From Nitriliruptorales bacterium (GTDB taxonomy: Bacteria; Actinomycetota; Nitriliruptoria; Euzebyales; Egibacteraceae): a DNA stretch of 6,862 bases. Positions 1-5,620 of this stretch are shown in pieces (positions within the stretch are counted from its first letter, which is position 1; each line of letters begins with the position of its first letter). Location: the NCBI GenBank assembly GCA_007133145.1, contig SLNF01000143.1:1-6862 (forward strand). Reading direction: 5' to 3'. Under the pieces are notes generated by a model. That model had not been told where the DNA came from and ran no database searches. It saw nothing but the letters and a program-made list of their open reading frames with translations. Position numbers and translations under genes: made by a program.

Positions 1-1581
1 ACCCCCGTCGTGTTCGGCGTGTCCGTGCTCGTCATCGTCGTCTTCCTCCTCACCGGGGTGATCGCGACCGACGCCGTCGGACGCGTCGTCGAGACGCTGC
101 AGGCCGGCATCGCCGAGTACCTCGGCTGGTACTACGTCCTCGCGGTGGCCGGCTTTCTCGTCTTCGTCGTCTGGCTCGGGGCGAGCCGGTTCGGTCGCAT
201 CCGTCTCGGTGAGCAGCACGGAGCGCCGGAGTACCGCTACCTCACATGGTTCGCGATGCTCTTCACCGCCGGCATGGGCATCGGGCTCGTGTTCTGGGCG
301 GTCGCCGAGCCGCTGTCCCACCTCGCGAACCCGCCGATGGCCGAGGCCGGGACCGTCGAGGCTCGCGTCGAGGCCATGCGCTTCACGTTCTTCCACTGGG
401 GCGTGCACGCCTGGGGCGTCTACGCGCTCATCGGGTTGTCACTCGCGTACTTCGCCTACCGTCATGGCCTGCCGCTGTCGATCCGCAGCGCGCTCTATCC
501 CCTGCTCGGGCAGCGCATCCACGGGCGCTGGGGGGACGCCGTCGACACCTTCGCGGTCTTCGGCACGATGTTCGGCGTCGCGACCTCGCTCGGCCTCGGC
601 GTCCTCCAGGTCAACGCCGGGCTCGCGAACCTCGGCCTGCTCGAGCAGTCCACGACCGTGCAGTTGGCGATCATCGCGGTCATCACCCTCGCGGCGATTG
701 CCTCGCTCATGGCCGGGCTCGACAAGGGGATCCTGCGGCTGTCGGTGACCAACCTCGTCCTCGCGATGGTGCTCATGGTCTTCGTCCTCCTCGCGGGGCC
801 TACCCTCGGGGTGCTGTCGGCGTTCGTCCAGCAGATCGGCGTCTACGTCCAGACGCTGCCGGAGACGACGCTGTGGACCGACGCGGCCGGCGACGGCTCC
901 TGGCAGGCGGCGTGGACCATCTTCTACTGGGGCTGGTGGATCGCCTGGTCACCCTTCGTGGGGCTGTTCATCGCGCGGGTCTCGCGCGGGCGCACGATCC
1001 GCGAGTTCGTCTTCGGCGTGCTGCTCGTGCCCGCAGGGCTGACGTTCGTCTGGATGGCGATCTTCGGCAACACCGCCTTCAGCGTGGACATCGCCACCGA
1101 CGGTGCCCTCTCGGCGAAGGTCGCCGAGGACCCGGCGGTCGCGCTCTTCGGCCTGCTCGAGGAGTTGCCGCTCAGCGCGATCACGACGGTGCTCGCGATC
1201 CTGCTCGTCTCGGTCTACTTCGTGACCTCCTCGGACTCGGCCTCGCTCGTCATCGACCTCCTCACCTCGGGTGGCAACACCGACCCGCCGAAGGTCCAGC
1301 GGGCGTTCTGGGCGCTGCTCGAGGGCGCGATCGCCGCGGTGCTGCTGCTCACCGGCGCGGGGGGCCTTCAAGCCCTGCAGACGGCGGCGATCACCACGGC
1401 CCTGCCCTTCAGCGTCATCATGCTCGTCATGGCCTACGGCCTCGTGCGCGCCCTCTATGCCGACGACCGCCTCCTGCCCCTCGATCGGATCTGCCTCGCC
1501 AACCCGACGCACGACCGCGTGCCGGATGCCGGCGATCCCGCGCGTAGCCCCTTCGACGACGGGATCACGGGCTCCCCCTGA
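1..1581 (+). CDS. BCCT-family betaine/choline/carnitine-type transporter, 5' end outside the window
   Basis: Secondary transporter of the betaine-choline-carnitine family, an inner-membrane protein that imports quaternary-ammonium osmolytes, usually with Na+. The frame is open to base 1. A GTG at 10 lies only a few residues before the first membrane helix, so the true start is probably upstream. Residues are counted from that GTG. The glycine-rich helix motif GMGIG is at 88-92, followed by FWAVAEPL. The family's tryptophan box, WTIFYWGWWIAWSPF, starts at 302; Trp309, Trp310 and Trp313 match the betaine-binding aromatic residues of BetP. RxSRGRTIREF follows. VTSSDSAS carries Thr406-Ser407, matching the Na2 sodium site, so Na+ coupling is likely. 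About a dozen hydrophobic segments fit the family fold. The C-terminal tail is short and acidic, without the long basic osmosensing tail of BetP, so osmotic gating of that kind is not evident. Substrate (betaine, choline or other) cannot be fixed from sequence. Confidence 0.95.
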   Translation, partial: TPVVFGVSVLVIVVFLLTGVIATDAVGRVVETLQAGIAEYLGWYYVLAVAGFLVFVVWLGASRFGRIRLGEQHGAPEYRYLTWFAMLFTAGMGIGLVFWAVAEPLSHLANPPMAEAGTVEARVEAMRFTFFHWGVHAWGVYALIGLSLAYFAYRHGLPLSIRSALYPLLGQRIHGRWGDAVDTFAVFGTMFGVATSLGLGVLQVNAGLANLGLLEQSTTVQLAIIAVITLAAIASLMAGLDKGILRLSVTNLVLAMVLMVFVLLAGPTLGVLSAFVQQIGVYVQTLPETTLWTDAAGDGSWQAAWTIFYWGWWIAWSPFVGLFIARVSRGRTIREFVFGVLLVPAGLTFVWMAIFGNTAFSVDIATDGALSAKVAEDPAVALFGLLEELPLSAITTVLAILLVSVYFVTSSDSASLVIDLLTSGGNTDPPKVQRAFWALLEGAIAAVLLLTGAGGLQALQTAAITTALPFSVIMLVMAYGLVRALYADDRLLPLDRICLANPTHDRVPDAGDPARSPFDDGITGSP

Positions 1582-1587
1582 GCCCGT
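1567..1587. terminator. Hairpin across the transporter stop codon
   Basis: ACGGGCT (1567-1573) pairs perfectly with AGCCCGT (1581-1587) around a 7-base loop; the TGA stop is at 1579-1581. It lies at the end of the transporter and faces the convergent gene on the other strand. No T-run follows, which is common for high-GC actinobacterial terminators but also weakens the call. Confidence 0.4.
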
Positions 1588-1599
1588 CGGCCGGGTGCG

Positions 1600-1623
1600 C
1601 GCGACCCTGCTGCGGTGGTCGCG
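1600..1623. terminator. Second hairpin between convergent genes
   Basis: CGCGACC (1600-1606) pairs with GGTCGCG (1617-1623) around a 10-base loop, in the 53-base gap between the transporter stop and the stop of the opposite-strand gene at 1635. It could end transcription from either side. There is no T-run, and chance pairing is easy at this GC content. Confidence 0.35.
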
Positions 1624-1634
1624 GGCAGGCGGCG

Positions 1635-2174
1635 CTACGGGCGGTCCCCGCTGAGCAGGTGCAGGAGCGCCCGGGCGTAGGCGTCGGCCGGCTCGGCGGC
1701 GTCGAACGAGGCAGGGCCGGCGGTCGTGGCCACGGTGCAGCGGTGCCCGTCCTCGTGGGCCTCGAGGCCCGCGAAGGCGGCGCCGAGGCGCTCGCGGGCC
1801 TGGCCCTCGCTGGGCAGCCACACCGCCTCGCCGACGACGATCGCGTCGAGGGCCCACTCGACGGCGCCGTTGAAGGTCAGCAGGAGCCCGCTCGGGCTCT
1901 CCCGGACCTCGACGCTCATGGGGCTGATGAGGAAGACGTGCTCCTCGAGGTCGCGTTCGGGGATGACGAAACGGTCGCCGTTGGCAGGGGTCCAGACCAG
2001 CCCGGCCTCACGCAGGCGCCGCGCGAGCGGTGGGCTGACGTGGGGCTGCTCGGGCCCGCTGCGGGACCCCCCGAGGGCGCGGTCGTCGACCCAGCCCTCG
2101 TCGGGCACACCGTGGGCGGGCCCATCCCCGGACCACCCGTGATTGAGCGGACCTTGCGCGGACCCCGCGACCAT
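1635..2174 (-). CDS. Small conserved actinobacterial protein of unknown role (sometimes labelled 'CpaE-like pilus assembly protein')
   Basis: A 179-residue soluble protein with no signal peptide or membrane helix. From about residue 49 it resembles short actinobacterial proteins of roughly 130-150 residues that carry a doubtful 'pilus assembly CpaE' label. The recognisable run is LARRLREAGLVW (50-61), then NGDRFVIPERDLEEHVF, then a core ending FNGAVEWALD (101-110), and a C-terminal ADAYARALLHLL (163-174). It has no P-loop, so it is not the CpaE ATPase, and I assign no function. The ATG at 2174 is chosen because GGGAGGAG (2182-2189) sits 7 bases upstream. The frame is open further upstream, but that part would run into the neighbouring gene. 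The first ~48 residues (Gly/Pro/Asp-rich) look like an unstructured extension not usual for the family; a GTG at residue 23 is a weaker alternative start. It is divergent from the phosphorylase-like gene and shares its 87-base control region. Confidence 0.75.
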   Translation of the reverse strand: MVAGSAQGPLNHGWSGDGPAHGVPDEGWVDDRALGGSRSGPEQPHVSPPLARRLREAGLVWTPANGDRFVIPERDLEEHVFLISPMSVEVRESPSGLLLTFNGAVEWALDAIVVGEAVWLPSEGQARERLGAAFAGLEAHEDGHRCTVATTAGPASFDAAEPADAYARALLHLLSGDRP

Positions 2175-2181
2175 TGCGACG

Positions 2182-2189
2182 CTCCTCCC
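2182..2189 (-). promoter_or_regulatory. Ribosome binding site fixing the start of the small gene
   Basis: On the minus strand this reads GGGAGGAG, 7 bases before the ATG at 2174. It is a near-ideal anti-16S match and supports this start over the longer open frame reaching 2522. Confidence 0.75.
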
Positions 2190-2206
2190 ATCGGGCTGCG
2201 CCCCCC

Positions 2207-2212
2207 AGCGTA
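2207..2212 (-). promoter_or_regulatory. Candidate -10 box (TACGCT) for the small gene
   Basis: TACGCT on the minus strand fits the actinobacterial TANNNT -10 pattern and lies 32 bases before the ATG at 2174. No convincing -35 box is visible at the expected distance. The same hexamer at the same spacing occurs before the methyltransferase gene. Confidence 0.4.
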
Positions 2213-2224
2213 GGCCCATGGGCC
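2213..2224. promoter_or_regulatory. 12-base perfect palindrome, candidate operator
   Basis: GGCCCATGGGCC is a perfect 12-base palindrome in the 87-base gap between the divergent small gene and phosphorylase-like gene. It directly abuts the minus-strand TACGCT box, so a protein bound here would sit between the -35 and -10 positions of that promoter. Whether it is a binding site is inference; GC-rich palindromes arise readily by chance. Confidence 0.3.
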
Positions 2225-2261
2225 GGCGCGGGAGTACGACGCGGACGGCGAGGAGGGGATC

Positions 2262-3746
2262 ATGCGCAACGCCACGCAGCTCAGCGCCTACGCCGATCGG
2301 CTTGGAGGGTCGCTGGCCGGGCTCGCCGAACTCCTCGATGGGCCTCTCGACGGGCTCTTCGGCGGCGTCCACGTCCTGCCGTTCTTCACGCCCATCGACG
2401 GACCCGACGCCGGCTTCGACCCGACCGACCACACCGCGGTCGATCCGAGGATGGGCTCCTGGGACGACGTCGCGGCGCTCAGTCGCCGCGCCGAGGTCAT
2501 GGTCGACCTCGTCGTCAACCACGTCAGCGACGAATCACCCGAGTTCCGCGACGTGCTCGCCCGTGGTGCCGCGAGTCCCTGGGCGGGGATGTTCCTCACC
2601 TTCGCCGAGGTCTTCCCCGAGGGGGCCACCGAGGAGGACCTCCTGCGCCTCCACCGGCCGCGACCGGGCCTGCCGCTGGCCGACGTCACCTTCGGCGACC
2701 ACAGCCGGCGGATCATGTGGGCCACGTTCACCGACCGCCAGATGGACCTCGACGTCAGCCATCCCCGCGCCCAGGAGTACCTGCGGTCGATCCTCGACCG
2801 CTTCGCTGCCGCCGGGGTGCGCGCGACCCGGCTCGACGCCGTCGGCTACGCGGTCAAGACGCCGGGCACCTCGTGCTTCATGACGCCGGAGACCTTCGCC
2901 TTCATCGGGCAGCTGCGCGGGTGGGCGCGCGAGCGCGGCATCGAGACGCTCGTCGCGGTCCATGCGCACTACGAGCAGCAGATCGCCGTCGCCGCCGAGG
3001 TCGACCGGGTCTACGACTTCGGCCTCGCCCCCCTCGTCCTCCACGCGCTGTTCACCGGCGAGGCGGGCCCGCTGCGCCACTGGCTCGAGGTACGCCCGAC
3101 CAATGCCGTCACCGTCCTCGACACCCACGACGGCATCGGCGTCCTCGATGTCGGCTCCGACCCGACCGACCCCACCCGCCCCGGGCTGCTCGACGACGAG
3201 GCGATCGACGCGCTCGTCGAGCGCATCCACGAGCACACCGACGGGCAGAGCCGGCAGGCCACCGGCGCGGCGGCGTCCAACGTCGACCTCGACCAGGTGA
3301 ACACCACGTACTACGACGCCCTCGGCGCCGACGACGAGGCCTACCTGCTCGCGAGGCTCATCCAGCTGCTCATCCCGGGCGTGCCGCAGATCTACTACGT
3401 CGGGCTGCTGGCCGGGCGCAACGACATGGAGCTGCTCGCGGCTACCGGCGTCGGTCGTGACCTCAACCGCCACCACTACACCCGTGAGGAGATCGACGCC
3501 GCCCTCGCGACGCCGGTGGTCGCGGGCCTCCTCGGGCTCATCCGCTTCCGCAACCGCCATCCCGCCTTCGCCGGTCGCTTCGAGCTCGGCCCCGACGAGC
3601 CCGACGCCCTCACGCTTCGCTGGATCGCCCCCCAGGCCTCGATCGAGGCGCGCATCGACCTCGCCGCCCGTCACCCGGAACTCACCCTCTACGAGGACGG
3701 CGCAGTGCGGACCATCAGCGACCTCGCCGGGTTCGGGGAGGGCTGA
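2262..3746 (+). CDS. Sucrose-phosphorylase-like GH13 (subfamily 18-type) protein with substituted acid/base residue
   Basis: A 494-residue cytoplasmic protein, near the usual ~480-510 of sucrose phosphorylases, which split sucrose with phosphate into glucose 1-phosphate and fructose through a glucosyl-enzyme intermediate. AGGAGG (2251-2256) sits 5 bases before the ATG. Similarity to the Bifidobacterium adolescentis enzyme (recalled from memory) runs the whole length: YADRLGG near the N-terminus, PFFTPIDGPDAGFDP (40-54), RPRPGLP (132-138), RLDAVGY with nucleophile Asp192, DTHDG with His289-Asp290, GAAASN (335-340) and GRDLNRH. Glucose-site residues Asp49, Phe52, His87 and Arg190 are kept. The sequence LVAVHAHY has Ala232 where the family has the acid/base Glu232, and Asp344 replaces the phosphate-contacting Tyr344. 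His131 and His236 replace two tyrosines near the acceptor site. The fold assignment is secure; normal sucrose phosphorolysis is doubtful. The reading frame is intact with no sign of decay. The partner gene downstream starts 79 bases after the stop. Confidence 0.93.
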   Translation: MRNATQLSAYADRLGGSLAGLAELLDGPLDGLFGGVHVLPFFTPIDGPDAGFDPTDHTAVDPRMGSWDDVAALSRRAEVMVDLVVNHVSDESPEFRDVLARGAASPWAGMFLTFAEVFPEGATEEDLLRLHRPRPGLPLADVTFGDHSRRIMWATFTDRQMDLDVSHPRAQEYLRSILDRFAAAGVRATRLDAVGYAVKTPGTSCFMTPETFAFIGQLRGWARERGIETLVAVHAHYEQQIAVAAEVDRVYDFGLAPLVLHALFTGEAGPLRHWLEVRPTNAVTVLDTHDGIGVLDVGSDPTDPTRPGLLDDEAIDALVERIHEHTDGQSRQATGAAASNVDLDQVNTTYYDALGADDEAYLLARLIQLLIPGVPQIYYVGLLAGRNDMELLAATGVGRDLNRHHYTREEIDAALATPVVAGLLGLIRFRNRHPAFAGRFELGPDEPDALTLRWIAPQASIEARIDLAARHPELTLYEDGAVRTISDLAGFGEG

Positions 3747-3787
3747 GCGGTCGCCGTCGCGCAGGGGAGCCCGCCGCCGGCCCTGGG

Positions 3788-3793
3788 TACGCT
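3788..3793 (+). promoter_or_regulatory. Candidate -10 box (TACGCT) for the methyltransferase
   Basis: TACGCT matches TANNNT and lies 32 bases before the GTG start at 3826, in the 79-base gap after the phosphorylase-like gene. It suggests that the methyltransferase can be transcribed on its own. No clear -35 box is visible. Confidence 0.4.
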
Positions 3794-3825
3794 CCTGGTG
3801 CGCGCGGCGCCCGGAGGTGGTCACG

Positions 3826-4497
3826 GTGGCGGTGCTGAGCTACGGCGACGTCGACGCCTACCTCGAGGGGCTCTTCGGCGGGACCGATCCCGACCTCGAG
3901 GCCGCCCTCGAGCGCTCCCACGCCGCGGGCCTGCCGCGGATCCAGGTCTCCCCGGGCGTCGGCCGGCTGCTCGCGGTGCTCGTCGCGGCCTCCGGCGCGC
4001 GAAGGGTCCTCGAGGTCGGCACGCTCGGTGGCTACAGCGCGATCTGCCTCGCGCGGGCCCTGCCCGACGACGGCCGGCTCGTCACCCTCGAGCTCGACCC
4101 CGCCTACGCTGCGGTAGCCAGGGCCAACCTCGCCGAGGCCGGACTCGCCGAGCGCGTCGAGGTGCGCGTCGGCCGGGCCCTCGGACTGATGGAGGCCCTC
4201 GAGGACGATCCCGCCGGCCCCTTCGACCTCGTCTTCATCGACGCCGACAAGGCCTCCTACCCCGAGTACCTCGAGGCGGCGCTGCGCCTCACCCGCCCCG
4301 GTGCGGTCCTCGTCGCCGACAACGTCGTGCGGGGCGGGCGCGTCGCGCTGCCGGCCCGCGACGAGGACCTCGAGGGCATCCAGCACTTCAACGCCGCGCT
4401 CGCGCGCGACCCCCGTCTCGAGGCGGCGTTCCTCCAGATCGTCGGGCGCAAGCGTCACGACGGCATCGCCGTGGCGGTGGTGCGCGACTCGCACTGA
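3826..4497 (+). CDS. Class-I SAM-dependent O-methyltransferase, COMT-like (Methyltransf_3 family)
   Basis: A 223-residue cytoplasmic enzyme, the usual length for the family, that would move a methyl group from S-adenosylmethionine to a hydroxyl, typically of a catechol-like small molecule, using a divalent metal. VLEVGTLGGYSAICLA (from 61) is the SAM-binding motif I. TLELDP (87-92) gives the acidic residue expected to hold the SAM ribose. FIDADK (137-142) supplies Asp139 and Lys142, matching the metal-binding Asp141 and catalytic Lys144 of catechol O-methyltransferase. ADNVVRGG gives Asp165-Asn166, matching the second metal-ligand pair. The catalytic set is therefore complete. The GTG at 3826 is chosen because GGAGG (3813-3817) is 8 bases upstream; the in-frame GTG at 3817 overlaps that site and the one at 3832 is too far from it. 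The natural substrate cannot be told from sequence, and the neighbours give no secondary-metabolite context. Confidence 0.93.
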   Translation: MAVLSYGDVDAYLEGLFGGTDPDLEAALERSHAAGLPRIQVSPGVGRLLAVLVAASGARRVLEVGTLGGYSAICLARALPDDGRLVTLELDPAYAAVARANLAEAGLAERVEVRVGRALGLMEALEDDPAGPFDLVFIDADKASYPEYLEAALRLTRPGAVLVADNVVRGGRVALPARDEDLEGIQHFNAALARDPRLEAAFLQIVGRKRHDGIAVAVVRDSH

Positions 4498-4518
4498 GCC
4501 CGACCCCCGCGTGGTCGT

Positions 4519-4536
4519 GTGCGCCGCGCGGCGCGC
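4519..4536. terminator. Hairpin between convergent methyltransferase and hydrolase genes
   Basis: GTGCGCC (4519-4525) pairs with GGCGCGC (4530-4536), with one G-T wobble, around a 4-base loop. The core GCGCCGCGCGGCGC (4521-4534) is a perfect palindrome. It fills the 39-base gap between two facing stop codons and ends exactly at the hydrolase stop, the right place for a two-way terminator. It has no T-run. Confidence 0.45.
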
Positions 4537-5364
4537 TCAGGGGCTCCCACCGTCGGGCGGTGCGACCTCGGCCGCGAGGCGCTCGACGGCGTCGACGAGG
4601 GCCTCGCCGTCGAGCAGTGCGCGGTCGTTGTGCCCGCCTGGCACGGCGACGACCTCGTGGAGGTCGGGCGCAGCGGCGGCCGCCTCGCGGCTGAGCTCGG
4701 GCGGGACGATGCGGTCGTCCTCGCCGTAGACGACGGTGACCGGCGCCGTGACCTCGGCAAGCTGCTCGGCGACGGGGTAGCGGTCGCGCAGGAGGGTACG
4801 CACGGGCAGGAAGGGGTAGTGCCGCCGGCCGACGTCGGCGAGCTCGGGGAACGGCGAGCGCAGGACGAGCCCACCCGGCGGCGCCTCGGTCGCGAGCGCG
4901 GTGACGACCCCGGTGCCGATCGACTCGCCGTAGTAGAGCAGCGCGTCGGCCTCGAGGTCGGTGGCCTCGAGCAGCGCCTCGCGGGCGGCGCGGGCGTCGG
5001 CGGCGAGCCCCTGCTCGCTCGGTCGGCCGGGGTTGCCGGCGTAGCCGCGGTAGTCGAAGAGCAGGACGGTGAGCCCGCGTTCGCGCAGGGCCTCGGCGAG
5101 GGGGGCCCGCAGGCCGCGGTGCCCGGCGTTGCCGTTGGCGACGAGCACGCCGACGCCGAGATCGCCATCGGTGGGGTGGGCGAGCCAGGCGTCGAGGTCG
5201 AGTCCGTCGTCGGTGGTGAGGCTGAGCTCGCGGGCCCCCGGCAGCGCCTCGGCGACCGGGGGCACCTCGGTGGGCATTGGCAGATAGATGAGGCGGCGCT
5301 GCCCGAGCCAGGCCATGGCCAGCAGCACCGCGACGGCGAGGAGGATCACGAGCGTCGGGCGCAC
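4537..5364 (-). CDS. Membrane-anchored alpha/beta hydrolase, BEM46/ABHD13-like
   Basis: A 275-residue serine hydrolase with one N-terminal membrane helix (about residues 4-18, LVILLAVAVLLAMAW) and no lipobox, so it is probably anchored in the cytoplasmic membrane; which side the domain faces is not clear. QRRLIYLPMP after the helix is typical of this group. NGNAGHR (77-83) is the oxyanion loop and FDYRGYAGNPGRPSEQG is the family signature. GESIG holds nucleophile Ser148, YGEDDRIVP holds acid Asp227, and PGGHND holds His245, so the catalytic triad is complete. Substrates of this family are mostly unknown; ester or thioester hydrolysis is the general expectation. The GTG at 5364 is preferred because GGGGAAGG (5373-5380) lies 8 bases upstream. 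The longer GTG start at 5400 lacks a ribosome site and would put 12 extra residues before the helix. It is convergent with the methyltransferase and divergent from the MFS gene. Confidence 0.92.
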   Translation of the reverse strand: MRPTLVILLAVAVLLAMAWLGQRRLIYLPMPTEVPPVAEALPGARELSLTTDDGLDLDAWLAHPTDGDLGVGVLVANGNAGHRGLRAPLAEALRERGLTVLLFDYRGYAGNPGRPSEQGLAADARAAREALLEATDLEADALLYYGESIGTGVVTALATEAPPGGLVLRSPFPELADVGRRHYPFLPVRTLLRDRYPVAEQLAEVTAPVTVVYGEDDRIVPPELSREAAAAAPDLHEVVAVPGGHNDRALLDGEALVDAVERLAAEVAPPDGGSP

Positions 5365-5372
5365 GCTGCAAG

Positions 5373-5380
5373 CCTTCCCC
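5373..5380 (-). promoter_or_regulatory. Ribosome binding site fixing the hydrolase start
   Basis: The minus strand reads GGGGAAGG, 8 bases before GTG 5364. No comparable purine run precedes the GTG at 5400, so this site decides the shorter start. Confidence 0.65.
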
Positions 5381-5493
5381 GGGCGTTGCGCCGGGCACAC
5401 CGTCGCCGTGGTGCGTCGACCGTGCCCGCACGCCCGGCCGGGGGGACACCAGGGGGCAGGTCACGTTCCCCTCGGCGCGGCCGACGTGGGATC

Positions 5494-5499
5494 TACGCT
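5494..5499 (+). promoter_or_regulatory. Candidate -10 box (TACGCT) for the MFS gene
   Basis: TACGCT fits TANNNT and is the third copy of this hexamer in an intergenic region here. If used, it gives a leader of about 115 bases before ATG 5621, or an almost leaderless message if the in-frame GTG at 5504 is the start. The -35 region is not recognisable. Confidence 0.35.
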
Positions 5500-5620
5500 G
5501 CCCGTGCAGCATCCCCGCGGCAGCGGACACGCCCGCTCAGGGCCCATCCCGATCACCTCCCGCCGCAGCGCAGGGCGCCCCGCCCCGCCGGTCGGCCCCG
5601 TCACCCTCGCGAGGCGCACC

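Larger units (their letters stand above)
5365..5620. promoter_or_regulatory. 256-base divergent control region between hydrolase and MFS genes
   Basis: This is the longest gap in the window. It holds the hydrolase ribosome site at its left end, a plus-strand TACGCT box at 5494-5499, and a long leader before the MFS start. I see no tRNA, riboswitch, repeat array or small gene with a convincing ribosome site. No good minus-strand promoter is recognisable for the hydrolase. Confidence 0.5.

Noticed and set aside
1659..2213. 184-codon frame on the plus strand opposite the small gene
   Set aside because: The minus-strand gene has a strong ribosome site and a recognisable conserved core; this frame has neither.
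2175..2522. Longer start for the small minus-strand gene at 2522
   Set aside because: It would run antisense into the first 260 bases of the phosphorylase-like gene; the ATG at 2174 has a near-perfect ribosome site.
2174..3460. 428-codon Arg-rich frame on the plus strand
   Set aside because: It overlaps the phosphorylase-like gene in another frame; the Arg/Ala/Pro-rich composition is typical of a shadow in high-GC DNA.
2535..3824. 429-codon open frame on the minus strand
   Set aside because: It lies antisense across the phosphorylase-like gene. It is Arg/Asp/Glu/Gly-rich, shows no family motifs, and is explained by GC-biased third positions of the real gene.
3457..3825. Upstream in-frame extension of the methyltransferase to 3457
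   Set aside because: It overlaps the end of the phosphorylase-like gene and gives a Ser/Arg/Pro-rich shadow product; the family length matches the GTG 3826 start.
5401..5500. Possible tRNA-like stretch before the MFS gene
   Set aside because: A GTTCCCC-like run suggested a T-loop, but no acceptor stem, anticodon arm or proper T-loop sequence could be fitted.
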